Of a DNA stretch of 64,000 bases, positions 12,256-23,120 are shown piece after piece. This stretch comes from Castanea sativa (Eukaryota; Streptophyta; Magnoliopsida; Fagales; Fagaceae), in assembly GCF_040712315.1 (NCBI RefSeq), contig NC_134013.1:40350501-40414500 (forward strand), given 5' to 3'. The position numbers were made by a program, and so were the translations under genes. How positions within the stretch are numbered: position 1 is the first letter of the stretch; each line of letters opens with the position of its first letter. The notes under the pieces are model-generated. The model was given only the letters and a program-made list of their open reading frames with translations. It had not been told where the DNA came from and ran no database searches.

Positions 12256-13398
12256 CTAGTCTTCCTCTTCCTCTAGCTTCCTTTGAATTTGATCCAATTG
12301 AGTTTGGAGAGATGTGAACTTCGTGTCGAAACGAATGTGTTGGGAGTGCATGATAGATGCAAGTCCAGATAGCTTAGTGCTGATGTCTTGGATAGATGAC
12401 ATGATGTTGTCTAACTTCTCATCATAGGAATAAGAGCTAGAGCTTGAACTAGCATGAGGAGCATGACTCTCTTGCTTGGTCCCCTTCCGGGTGTGACTAA
12501 TGCTAGCATTGAGAATGCAGACATTGATTGGATTTGGCCGTGGGTATGGTTTCTCATCGTCCAACGGATGAACACCTTTGAGCTTCAGAATTTTTGAGAT
12601 AAGGCAACTAAAGGAAAGGCAGTTCCTTAAGGCAATCCTCTTAGTTGTTTTGCTCAAGATGTGGAAGATATGAGAGCAAATATCAATCTTTTCATCATTG
12701 ACTAGGTTATAGAGAAATAAGGCCCGATCGAGATTCATGTAACCGGTGCTTGAGAGATGATAGAAGTTGTGGAACATGATTGTTGTGAGCAGCCTTAATT
12801 CGAGTGATAGTGATGTAACACTCACCACTTTTCCATTGGAAGAGAATTCCAAGTTCTTTCTTAGAGTTTCCCGAAGTACATCCTGCTCGGGATCTAAGTC
12901 ATCATACATGGGAGGCTTTAGAAACATAGGTCAGTTGATACACAGTATGTCAGCAAGATAAGTGGGTGTCACTATGAAGCTCTTTCCTCTAATCCAACAT
13001 TTCAGCTCATCTCCCTCAGTAATGGCATTTGCATAGAATTTCTTCACCATATTCTCGTACGGTTCATCAAAGCTTAATAGAAGGAAATTCCAATCCTTGG
13101 TGGCAAACCATTTTGGAATGCTCGTATTGAGGAAAGTTGCTTGCTCAACTGCCCTTTCAACCAACAAGGGGGCATCCTTGAAATATTTCTCATATACTTG
13201 AAATGCGGCAAATGATCTGAACTTGTCAACATCATATAACCCTGTTGATGATCTTGTCCTTTTTAGCTTCGGGGTAAAGCTATCAAGATCAATCACAGGT
13301 TCTTTCCCTTTACTACTACTTCCTTTCACAGCTGATTTCTTGAAGGGAGACATCTGCAAAAACAGATACAAAGCAAAGAAGTAAGTGCAAAAACACAA
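12256..13398 (-). pseudogene. Extra ORF of the copia-like element (putative plant transposon protein domain, PF20167-like)
   Basis: About 380 residues, starting at the internal Met before SPFKKSAVKG (about 13350). A basic, serine-rich N-terminus (KGKEPVIDLD, KLKRTR) leads into a region with WNFLLLSF, MVKKFYAN and YLADILCIN, words I associate with the plant domain PF20167. A C-terminal Ser-rich stretch precedes a heptad-like helix (LDNIMSSIQDISTKLSGL, then FTSLQTQLDQIQRKLEEEED). One in-frame TGA (12928-12930) splits the frame and probably arose from CGA by C-to-T change. The position just upstream of the purine tracts and LTR matches extra ORFs described after pol in SIRE-type elements. The product's function is unknown. 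Confidence 0.6.
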
Positions 13399-13399
13399 A

Positions 13400-15440
13400 A
13401 TAGGGACACAAACTTGATTAGTGTCAAGTCAGTCCATAAAAATAAGCACAAAGTCCTAAAAAGAACGAAAACAGTGTTACACAATCATGTTGAAAGTACT
13501 AAACATGTAACAACATATATCTAGCATGAATGATATGCAAAACATGACAAGTGAACAAGTGTGTACACATCAAGTGTGCATGTGGCGTGCATCTGTGATG
13601 CATGTGCAAGGCATGACTAAGCACATTTAGGTCAAAGTGTGTAAAACACATATCCAATGATCAAGACATGATAAACAAGTCCAATCATGGTAATCCCTAA
13701 GGTTTGGTACTCATTAGAGTCCAAAACAACACCAAAATGCTATTTGGGCATTTTATCAAACACTTGATATGCACTAATAAAACTAACATGTAGGCAATGC
13801 ATGAACATGAGTGAACCTTGCCTAAATACATATTAAAATTGCCTCAAGGGGCCAACACAAACATAAACAAACCAAGTGGGACAAAGCCCAATCAAGAAAT
13901 TTAAAAAAAAAAAAATTCACAAAAAGAAAGTATCCCAACCCTTTTTCAAAAATGACCTAATTCAAGTAAAACCTAGAAAATTCTGCACAATCTAAGGAAA
14001 TAAAGATAATAGATTGTATACACATACCTTAGAAAAGATTTAAAGAAGTTTTCTCTTGAGTTTTGGTTGGGTTTTTAAGTGAAAATCCGTTTGGGGTTGA
14101 GAGAGGCACGAGGGAGGCAAAGTGAGTGAAATAGGGTGTGTTTGAAAAACTATCTACATCAATCCTTTAAAACTGAAAACATGCATTTTTCGCTGGTTAC
14201 CTTCTCGCAAAGTTACTCACAAAAAATGCATCTAAAGCACAAAACTTTTCTTGGGAAGACTTTACTCGCTAAATAGTCGCGAGACAGTCGCAAAAGTTTC
14301 TGTCTGAATTTTGTGTTTTCACTATTTTGCCTTAACCCATTTTTGCGGGAAGAGTTTAGTCGCGAGCTTCTCATGAAAATGCCTTTGAACAAGTTTTTGT
14401 TGAAAAACAAGCAAAATGCACTTTGAACAAAAGCTCAAAACACGAAAGCATAAAAACACTTTCAAAAACATATAAAATACTGAAAATATTTTTGGGTTTG
14501 ATCAACAAGCAATTGAGTATACACATCACATTTGAATACGTACAATTACACAAATGAAATAAGCATTCATTGAACAAAGTCATGTGTGTTGTGTATGAGT
14601 ATCAAAAGTGGAATAGTCCTTAGTCTAAAGTGAAGCTTCAGTATGATCAATTCAATCAAGTCATACACAACTAGTACTAAGTCAAGTGGACTATCTCAAT
14701 TATAGAAATGAACATATATGACCTCCCACAAGAAAATGATTACATATTTTTTAAGCTTTTCATTTGGCCTTTTTACAAATCATAACATTTGATCATTTTT
14801 TGAACAATACATCTCATTTTGAGATCGATGCTTGAAATTTTTTATATTTCAATTTTGTAAGTAAGTCTTTGGCTTTTTGAGGCACCATACATTCCAATAC
14901 AAGTCGCTTTCCCTTTTTCCTAGTCAAATACTAGTATATGCGGCTTTTGCAGCTCAATATCTCTTTTCAAGATTTTACATTTGATGAGCTATATAACAAA
15001 AACATAAAAACGTGGGAAAAGATATAGGCACAAGTCTATGCATGTATCAAAACCAACAAGACTATTGACTAATCATTCATGACAAGCTTGAAGATTGATT
15101 TACAACAATCACACATTAATTTCAAGATTTTTCCCACAAAGATGAATGTGCATACAAAACAAGCTAAGCTCGTAAATGCACTACACCATTAATACGAATG
15201 TACTAGGCCAAACTTACATGTGATATGCACAAAACAAGCGATCAAACTTTTTTGGAGATTTTTCAATTTTTATGGGTTTTTGAATTTTTCAACACACTAA
15301 AAAAAGAACAAGAAAAGTAACATAAACAAAAACATGTACAAAACGCAACTTGCAAAAGAAACATGCTATGAACCGGAAGTAATAACACATGAACCTATGA
15401 CCCTAAACATTGGAAGTATTAATGCATAGGCATAAGGAGT
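13400..15440. other. Non-coding interior of the copia-like element
   Basis: Two kilobases without a supported gene. AT-rich, with repeated words such as ACATG and TCGCGAGACAGTCGC. This is where pol would be expected between gag and the extra ORF; no trace of RT or integrase motifs was seen in any frame. Confidence 0.6.
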
Positions 15441-15442
15441 GA

Positions 15443-16840
15443 TCATGCATGAGTACCCTTCTTCATCCACACTTTGCAAATGTTTTGGGTGAGAACCTTA
15501 GATGGAGGAGTACAACCAACATAACTTTCCAACCTTGGAGTGAAGCTAGCAAGGCATAGAGATATGTTCTTCAACATTTCCATGACGTCTCCAATGAGAT
15601 GTCCTTCATTTTCTCCCTTAGGTTGTGCTCCCTTTGGCCTTTTCTTTGAACTTTCTTGGCCACGCATTGAGTCAACCTTCTTGAGTGCATGAAGCTTGAA
15701 ACAATTTGGTCTTGTGTGCCCTTGAACGCCACAATGATGACACACATGCTTCACTTGAGGCCCCCTTTGATTTTTAGGTAATGACTTCCCTTTATCCTTT
15801 GGTTTTGCACCAATGGTTCTCTTTTCAACAGTAGAGATCTCAGCCTCAGGCGTCACTTCTTTAAGTTTCTCAACACTCTTGGCTGATATGAACCTCACTT
15901 CTTTCTTGGATTCACTACTAGAGCTTCCTTCTCCAATATAACCCAAACCGGTCTTGTCATGTGAAGATTTTTGTGAGGACAGCACGCTGTCAAGTTTCTT
16001 GGTGGAGATACGCTCAACCTTGACATTAACTTGGTTATTTCAAGTTCAAGAAACTTGATCTTAGAGTAAGCTTCAACCAGCTTTCCCTTGAGTCCTTCTA
16101 CTTCACATTTTTCCTCTTTAAGTTGCATAAGAGTATACCTATACTCTTCTTCAATCTTCTTCATCTTTCTCACAGCATGATTTACAACCTTGGTATATTT
16201 TCCACAATCTTCTAGCAAAGAATCATATGCTTCTTGAAGATTGTTCTCACCTTTATTTTGGCATACATCTTCATCTTTCGATTCTTCAACTTTCTCACCC
16301 TCGGAATGCTCACCAAGTTCATTTACCAAATTGCTTAAATCATCCTTAGAATCAATGGAGGTAATTGCCATGAAGGCCCTATAGTTCTAGTCACTGTCAC
16401 ACTCTTCTTCTGTGTCTGAATTTGAGCTTTCGGAGTCACTAAGAGTAGTGGCAAACACCTTTCCCTTCCCTCTCAAATAGTTAGGACATTCTTTCTTGAT
16501 GTGTCCATGGCCGTTGCATTCGTAACACACAATTCCTTGAGGGGGTTGAGAGTCTTTCCCATCTTTCTTCTTGAAATCCTTCCTACCACATTTGGATGAT
16601 GAAAACTTTCCTTTGCTGAATGACTTCCCACTGTTCTTCATCTTCAGAAGTTTCCGGAAGTTCTTCACAAGGAATGCTACTTCCTTCTCCATATCATCTT
16701 CTTCGGAAGAGTCATCCATTCTCTCATTAATGGTTTTGAGAGCAAGTGATTTGCTTGGCTTGTGAGAAGGTAGTCCCAGCTCATATGTTTAGAGAGATCT
16801 AATGAGTTTTTGAATCTTGATTTCATCCAAGTCTTTGCTC
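15443..16840 (-). pseudogene. Ty1/copia gag with two zinc knuckles
   Basis: Minus-strand pieces join into a copia-type Gag. First comes the end of the capsid-like region (KIQKLIRSL, then a stop where CAA became TAA, near 16790). Next are a basic segment and the CCHC knuckle CYECNGHGHIKKEC (about 16490-16530) and an acidic SDSESSNSDTEEECDSD segment. A coiled coil (about 16050-16250) follows, then a second knuckle CHHCGVQGHTRPNC (15700-15745). A frameshift near 15990 separates the coiled coil from the second knuckle. The N-terminal half of Gag is missing at 16840. It would package element RNA; here it is defective. The second knuckle far downstream is unusual for a short Gag but occurs in long SIRE-type Gags. 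Confidence 0.75.
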
Positions 16841-16889
16841 TTTTTTTTTTAAGGGACACGTCTCTCACAATGGCAACTCCGCTGGGGAT
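16841..16889 (+). repeat. 5' LTR stub and primer-binding site of element A
   Basis: 16841-16869 matches the last bases of A's 3' LTR (T-run, then GGGACACGTCTCTCACA). TGGCAACTCCGCTGGGGAT (16871-16889) is the primer-binding site; related elements read TGGCGACTCC there, so one G has become A. Everything upstream in the LTR is replaced by the copia-like gag. 16,890-17,598 is leader with no gene. Confidence 0.75.
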
Positions 16890-17598
16890 GTCGAGGGCTA
16901 AGCTTCATATTAGACTTAAGTGACCAAATATGTACAATTGTTTTGCATGGTCTTGCATGATATAGTTGTTGTTTGTTTATTTCTGTTTGATGGGATGTTA
17001 TATGATATTTTGTTGAATGATATATTGTTGTAAGTATTGTTTGTTACAATCTTTCCCTAATTGTCATTGTGTGTGCCATCCGAAAAATATGTATGCACCC
17101 CTTTTCAACAATTTTGTGGTAGTAGTAACCATGGATCACCGGTCTTCATTAGATTCAGGTACCCAGTGGTGAACTCACCAACTCATAGCCCAAAGTCACT
17201 GGATCATTCCTGTGGACTGTAAAGGACAAACCATGCCGTTTGGACCAACACAATGTTCATTACATTACAAGTTGGGAGGTGTAACGTCCAAGCTATGAGA
17301 AACAATGAAACAACAAAATCTACCCTACAACGTAATGACTTAAAGCCTATCCTTAGGTCGGTCCCGTTAAACTTGCATTGCATGTTATGTGTGTTTGTTT
17401 TGGTTGAATGATGAATGTGGATAGGATCTTAGCTTTGATTAACCCGACCAAGCCTGTCATTAGGGGAGAATTTGGTCAAGATCTGAAGGAAGGCTACAAA
17501 GAGAACATAAGTCCGACACTCAAGCCAGTAGCTCCAGTTCCAAGCTTATCACTCCCATCACCATACTGAACTTTTCAAGCATAGAAGAAACTCCACTG

Positions 17599-18970
17599 TT
17601 GCAACATCACAACCCCATCTTCGACCTCCAAGGTAGTTCAAGCCATCAGAAGTTTAAAGCTCCCCACACTATGGCAAAGGAAGGAGAACACCCAAATACA
17701 GAGGAACCCATGAACACTCAAGAGCTACTTAACACTATGGTAGCTAGTCAAATTCAGCTGAGGGAAGACATGAACCATATGATGCAACAGTTCCAGAATT
17801 TGAAAAGTAGTCAAGAGGAAGACAAGATTGGTTATGATCCACAAACGGTAGAAAGCGAGAAAAAGATCAACGAGAGGATGAATAAAATGGAGGAGATGAT
17901 TAGAAGAGCCCATAAGATGGAGGACCTTATGGACTACGATTCTCTCTCATTGTTCCCTAATGCAAGATTGCCACCCAAGTTCAAGATGCCAACCCTTGAC
18001 AAGTTTGACGGGACCAGTTGCCCGAAGTCTCATCTGAAGATGTACATGAGGGCTATGCTGCCCTTAGGTGCAACCAAGGAAGTACTTGCTCAAATGTTCC
18101 AAAGCACACTGACCGAAGCCGTTTTTAGGTGGTTCCTTAATCTAAATGATGCAAGAGCAAGAAGTTAGGAGGATATCTGTAGAGAGTTCCATAAGCAATA
18201 CAAGTACAATACGGAAGTTGACATCACAAGAAGAGACCTTGAGACTACCAAATAAGAGCCAAATGAGTCCTTCTCCACTTTCATCACCAAGTGGAGAGCT
18301 AAGGCCGCACAGATGATGAGTAGGCCTAGTGAGGAAGAACAATTAGCCATGGTTGTAAAGAACTTGTTACCTGTGTATCATAAATATCTATTTGCACAAT
18401 ACTTTCCTAATTTTAAAGCTCTAATTGCTGCTGGAACCCAAATTAAGGACGCTTTCAACAATGGAACCATAAAAACTGATGACCCACCAAGGTTTAGAAA
18501 GAATATAGGATCTAATCCCAAGGCTGCAGAAATTTCTAATATTCATCAAAGTGATCCCTATCAATTGATTGCACCCATTGCAACCGTGCAAGTACCACAA
18601 GGGCTTAGACCTAAAAGAGAATTTCATGAATTGTACATGCCCATGAGCCAAGTGTTTGATAAGATAAAAACAAAAGGGTTACTGAAGCCCTTAGACCCAA
18701 GACCAATTCCAAACACCTTGCCTTCAAGGTTTGATGTAAATAAAAGATGTGCCTACCACTAAGTCCCTGGTCATGACATTGACCGTTGTTTCACCTTTCA
18801 TCGTGCAATTCAAGACTTAATAGACAACAAAGTGATCACGCCGCCTACAAGGCCTAGCATCACTAATAATCCCTTGCCCAATCACAACTTTAGGAAATGG
18901 CCAAGGATTAATTGCTTGATGATTGAAGAAGAGAATAAGAAGGATCCATCCGACCTGATCTATGACCTAC
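17599..18970 (+). pseudogene. gag of element A
   Basis: The frame starting MQHHNPIFDL continues in the same register across stops at 18166 (TGG to TAG), 18253 (CAA to TAA) and 18760 (TAA). Near residue 100 a helix-rich stretch (KINERMNKMEEMIRRA) precedes the retrotransposon gag core (FDGTSCPKSHLKMYMRAM, then VFRWFLNL, FSTFITKWRAKAAQM). A zinc knuckle with spacing C-x2-H-x4-H-x4-C lies at about 18750-18790 (CAYH..GHDIDRC). Gag would form the particle that holds the RNA. Decay is mostly C-to-T or G-to-A, which suggests a long-methylated copy. Confidence 0.8.
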
Positions 18971-19076
18971 TCGAATACTTCATGATGACATAGGAAGAAT
19001 TAACGGATAGGACATCTACTACCACCACAGGATATGACATATGGAATGATGAATCAGAACCCAAGAATTACCAAAT

Positions 19077-19232
19077 ACCAACAAATGGGGGGAGACATTT
19101 CAAACCCCAAATAAATAACTAAACACCAACAAATGGGGGGAGACACTTCAAACCCTAAAACACTGATTCCAATAATCCAATAAAAATTTCCCACATCACA
19201 AGGGGAGGGAGACACTTCAAACCCCCACATTT
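19077..19232 (+). repeat. Short degenerate tandem repeat between gag and protease
   Basis: Three imperfect copies of a unit around ACCAACAAATGGGGGGAGACA(C)TTCAAACCCC lie near 19077-19115, 19128-19160 and 19190-19230. The G-rich part resembles a polypurine tract but sits inside the coding region. Confidence 0.7.
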
Positions 19233-19353
19233 AGAAACTAACAACCCTCTGGAAACCTTGAATAGATCTACCCAACAAACACTTGCTGAGGAAGATGAAG
19301 TCCTTAAGTAACTACAAAAGACACAAGCCAACATATCCTTATGGGGTTTACTC

Positions 19354-20304
19354 ATGGCCTCATACAAACACCACCAAAACTTAGTAGACCTTCTCAACCA
19401 AATACAAGTCCCTACAACCACAACCTCACAAGATCTGAATGCAATGATTGGATCCCTAAATAGGGAACTCACTATCTCCTATTCCGACATGGATCTGACC
19501 AAGAAGGGGAAGCACCACAATAACCCTTTGCATATCACTGTAAATTCCATGGGGAAGAGAATACTGATGGTGTTGATAGATGATGGAAGCGCCTTGAATG
19601 TGTGTCCACTGAAGACTGCAAGCTGCTTGGGCCTCAGTATTGAAGACTTTATGCCTATTGATCAACATGTGAGGACATATGACAACAGTAGAAGAGAGGT
19701 TTTGGGGACCATAACCTTGGAGCTTACCATAGGACCAATGATCAAGAAAATGGATTTTCAGGTCATAAACATAGCCTCATGCTTCAACATGCTCCTTGGG
19801 CGACCTTGGATTCATGATACGGAGGCTGTACCTTCTTCTCTACATCAAAAGGTTCGGTTTCCACATGAAGGAGCTATTGTGACCATCTATGGGGATACTT
19901 TGATTGTGCCTAAACCTGTTTACGATATTAATTCCGAGAAAAAGCCATTGACCTTGGATGGCTTCGTGATTGAAAGGCCTATTTCTGAAAAGAGAGAGGG
20001 AGAAGTTGAAAAGATCCCAACGGACTTTGCTCCTTATGGTAACAACAATGTGGTAGCAATGATGAGAAGGATGAACTACCTTTTGGGGATGAATTTGGAG
20101 AGAACTGTAAAGAAGCCAACTATTCAGGACTCGATGATCCCTACTGCCACACCTTTTGGGCTAGGCTACAAGCCCACTGATGATGGTTTACGAGAGATGG
20201 AAGTGAAAAAGATGGCCCAAGCCAAAGCCAAAGCCAAAGGACTCCCTTGTCCTCCAGAACCATTGAATCCTTACACTCATACATTGAATGGGAGGTTTGT
20301 ATAA
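19354..20304 (+). pseudogene. Aspartic protease region of element A
   Basis: About 316 residues open. The protease core is clear: LIDDGSALNVCP (about 19585-19605, catalytic Asp-x-Gly type DDGSA) and, about 60 residues later, the flap-side signature MLLGRPWIH (about 19790). A conserved tail FGLGYKPTDDG (about 20155) and an Ala-Lys segment follow. The enzyme would cut the Gag-Pol polyprotein. The frame ends at TAA (20302), where CAA probably became TAA, because the same register stays sensible afterward. Upstream it connects to gag across stops near 18990 and 19300. Confidence 0.85.
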
Positions 20305-20418
20305 GCTGGAGAGAGTCAACGTTATTGGGGATTCCCTGAGCCAAGGTTTGATCCTACGACAAGAACAATGGTACCTGGGTTCGAGATGCAACTTGATTGC
20401 TAAAATGAGGTTCTAGAA

Positions 20419-21222
20419 TTGGAGAAAGAAAACACAACGTGGGTTCCTACTGATTGGGCTGATTACATGGATCCTGACACCATGACTATACTTCTTGGAG
20501 ATCATATTTGGAACACAGAAGATGAAGAGTATTGGGAGGCGAGTCAGCATGCATTGAAGAGCCCGTATGAACTAAGAGCCCATAACGAAGATAAAGAAGG
20601 GGGAGTAACCCCTAGTGATGAGGAAGATGAAGGCAATGACAAGAGTGATAGTAGTAGTGACAGCAGCAGCAATAATGGTGGACATGACGATGACAGCAGC
20701 ACCAATAGTGATGACAAAAGTAACAGAAGTTATGATAGCCCATACAGTGGTGATGATTGGGGTGAACCCCCTAGTACTAGAGAAGATGAAGATGCAGACC
20801 TATTTTATGAGGAATATGATAGTGATGTGGACTATTATGATCAAGCCATTGAAGACAACGCCGAGGCTAACAAGTGGAGTGATACTGATAGTGATCAATA
20901 TAGATTGGTGAATGTGTTAGAGAATGCAAGAAAGGATAATGCAAGGCCAATCGAATGTACCACGAAGAATATCTCTATGGGAACCTTTCAGATTAGAGTG
21001 ATATCAATAATGTTAGCTCAATGTCTAGCCCAAGGTATGACAAGCATGGAAGAGAAGTTCCAAAATTGGGGTCGTATTATGATTCAGAACCAAGTTCACC
21101 CACTACTGAAGAGGAAGATGACATAGATGCCAGGTTGACCACACTAGACCATAAGCTGATGGTAGATAGGCTTAGAATCATGACACTTGAGACTGCTAAA
21201 CGTAGTGATAAGAGGGAGGAAG
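20419..21222 (+). pseudogene. Acidic, serine-rich linker of element A polyprotein
   Basis: Frame with a strongly acidic Ser/Asp tract (DEEDEGNDKSDSSSD, then SDTDSDQY) between protease and RT. At about 21030 the meaning moves to another frame (MSSPRYDKHGREVPKLGSYY), so there is a frameshift. The frame is then cut at 21222 by a solo LTR. No enzyme motif is present. I cannot assign a function; it is probably a spacer of the polyprotein. Confidence 0.55.
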
Positions 21223-22656
21223 TGTTAGGATTAGTGCCCTTAAATCCTATTGTATGATGCTATGTATGATATTATGTATGACATTATGTATGACATGATG
21301 TATGACTTAATATTGTGATTAATAAAGTTATTTTATTATTATCTAAAATAATGGTAACATGAATATGGGACATTATCATATAGTCCATGAGATGCATTGT
21401 ATGTGATTTATGTGAAAAGTCACAAAAGATGTAAATCACAAGTTCTTTGTAAACTCAGAATTAATAGTTCGTAGTCGGTGATGAAATTGGGCATTTCATC
21501 TGCGAAGACTATAACGTGTCAACTAAGATGATTTGTCTTGATCATGGAAGTGGAAGCTTCTAGTTGATATGTTGATATGTTTTAAGAGTTAAAACATATT
21601 GAACAGGACCGCTGTGAGATTTATTATTCTTCTAACGACTGTCAAATAAATAATAAATCTCACGACTTCTATTTGCATGAACTCTTAATCTTGAGAGAAT
21701 AATGGACCTGATCATGAAGTGTAGGTTGCTTTGATATATCAGGAGTGAGATCTGAAGTAACGGTCAAAACCTCAGTATGTTGGGCAGCCACATTTAGTGT
21801 TGATGGAACATATATTCTCAAGATGGAATTCATAGTCTCTTGATAGAGATATAAAATATTCCCTTGAGATAAGTTTAATGGTTTCAGTTATTCAGAAAGT
21901 TAGGCCTAACCACTTTAGTAAGAAATTACTAAAGTATATATTTATGAAATTGGATTTCATAAATATATGATGAGTAACTTTAAAGAATTAAACCGGATAC
22001 TCAAGGATAAGATGTAGTAATTTACAAAGTGGCAATCTACGTTTATGACTTTGTGTTACTACGAATATTTTATGAAGGGGTTACGTGTTTAATAAAGTCT
22101 TGGGATATAATTTATTAATAAGGCCTAGAGTGCAATTATATTTATATAGTGGTATTAAATATAATTAATGGTAACTTTGGACTTGTCAAGAGTTGACGGA
22201 AAAGCCTAAGGCCCATTGGAGCTAGTGTCTTATTGGTCCCTTTTGGTCCCACTCCAAGCCACACACTAAAGCCCAATTGGAAAGGCCCAATAGGCCAGCC
22301 CAATTAGATAATCAGTTAGTTATAAAGGGAGAAACATACAGAATTTTTATTAGAAGAGATTAGAAAAGAAAAAAACGGTGTGTGAGAGAGTGTGAGACAC
22401 ACTTTCATTCTCCCTTTGAAAAACTGATTGAGAGACCACACATCTTGGGCGTAAAGTGGAATTGGAGTGAAGATTAAAAGTGTTTCCAAGTGCTTCTAAT
22501 CTTCGTTTTGAATTTCTCCACACCAAGGTACGCTATCGTGTTCTTAAATTCTGAAATTTACATTGTGCACGTTATCAATCATGAATGAAATAGATCCTTG
22601 TTCATCGCTTCCGCTGTGGGTTTTGCATGAGATGCAAATCCAGATTTTTTCCTATA
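21223..22656 (+). repeat. Solo LTR 1 (1434 bp), TSD GGAAG
   Basis: TGTTAGGATTAGTG...TTCCTATA is flanked by GGAAG at 21218-21222 and 22657-22661. A TATA box (TATAAAGG, 22321) sets the plus orientation. It is the same family as 29532-30573. No interior sequence is present, so it is a product of LTR-LTR recombination. It interrupts the polyprotein of A between the acidic linker and RT. Confidence 0.9.
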
Positions 22657-22661
22657 GGAAG

Positions 22662-23120
22662 GAGGTAAGCCAAAGCATCTCCCTCAATCCACTAACTTGG
22701 GCAACAGAGGAAAGCACGACCTGTTTGATGAATGGATGGATAGCATAGAGCGTTTGGATGCTTTTGTAACCAACAAGCCTATAGACATGGAGATTGAAGA
22801 AGAAGGTATAGATTAAACGGATGTAGATCTCGCAGTACTAATGCTGAGGGAAAAAGGAGCTTATTGGGGCCACCTGCCATTGTGGAAGCCACAACTGAGT
22901 TGAAGAAGCGAGCATGGGAGGGAGTCGCCCACCCCATGGAGGACTCCATGAGAAAGATCAAGACCTTAAAGTCAGTCACCTTTGCCAAAAGGATAAAGAT
23001 TACTGAGCCAGTTGCCCCTGCCAAGAACATTCTGTCCCTACTGAGTCTATTTCTAATAGTATTTCTATTCTTGTTAAGTCTGTTTGTGATAGTTTTCCAG
23101 TTGAGTCTGCTTTAGTTAAG
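22662..23120 (+). pseudogene. Polyprotein segment of A before RT
   Basis: Continuation of the linker after the solo LTR: a frame with HDLFDEWMDSIERLDAF, acidic IEEEG, then a stop and shifted remnants. No catalytic motif was seen. Ser/Leu-rich codon runs near 23030-23160 are degenerate. Confidence 0.4.

Larger units (their letters stand above)
10506..16840 (-). mobile_element. SIRE-like Ty1/copia element without pol, 5'-truncated
   Basis: Minus-strand order is gag (16840-15443), about 2 kb without a gene, an extra ORF (13398-12256), several AAGGGGGAGA purine tracts (12190-12250 and 11561-11572), then a 3' LTR (11551-10506). Multiple GGGGGAGA tracts and an extra ORF before the LTR resemble the SIRE/Maximus lineage. 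No protease, integrase, RT or RNase H sequence is visible. The 5' LTR and gag start are lost at the junction with element A. No target duplication can be checked because only one end survives. Confidence 0.65.

Noticed and set aside
20615..20911. Met/Val/Thr-rich frame
   Set aside because: Shadow of the acidic linker in another frame.
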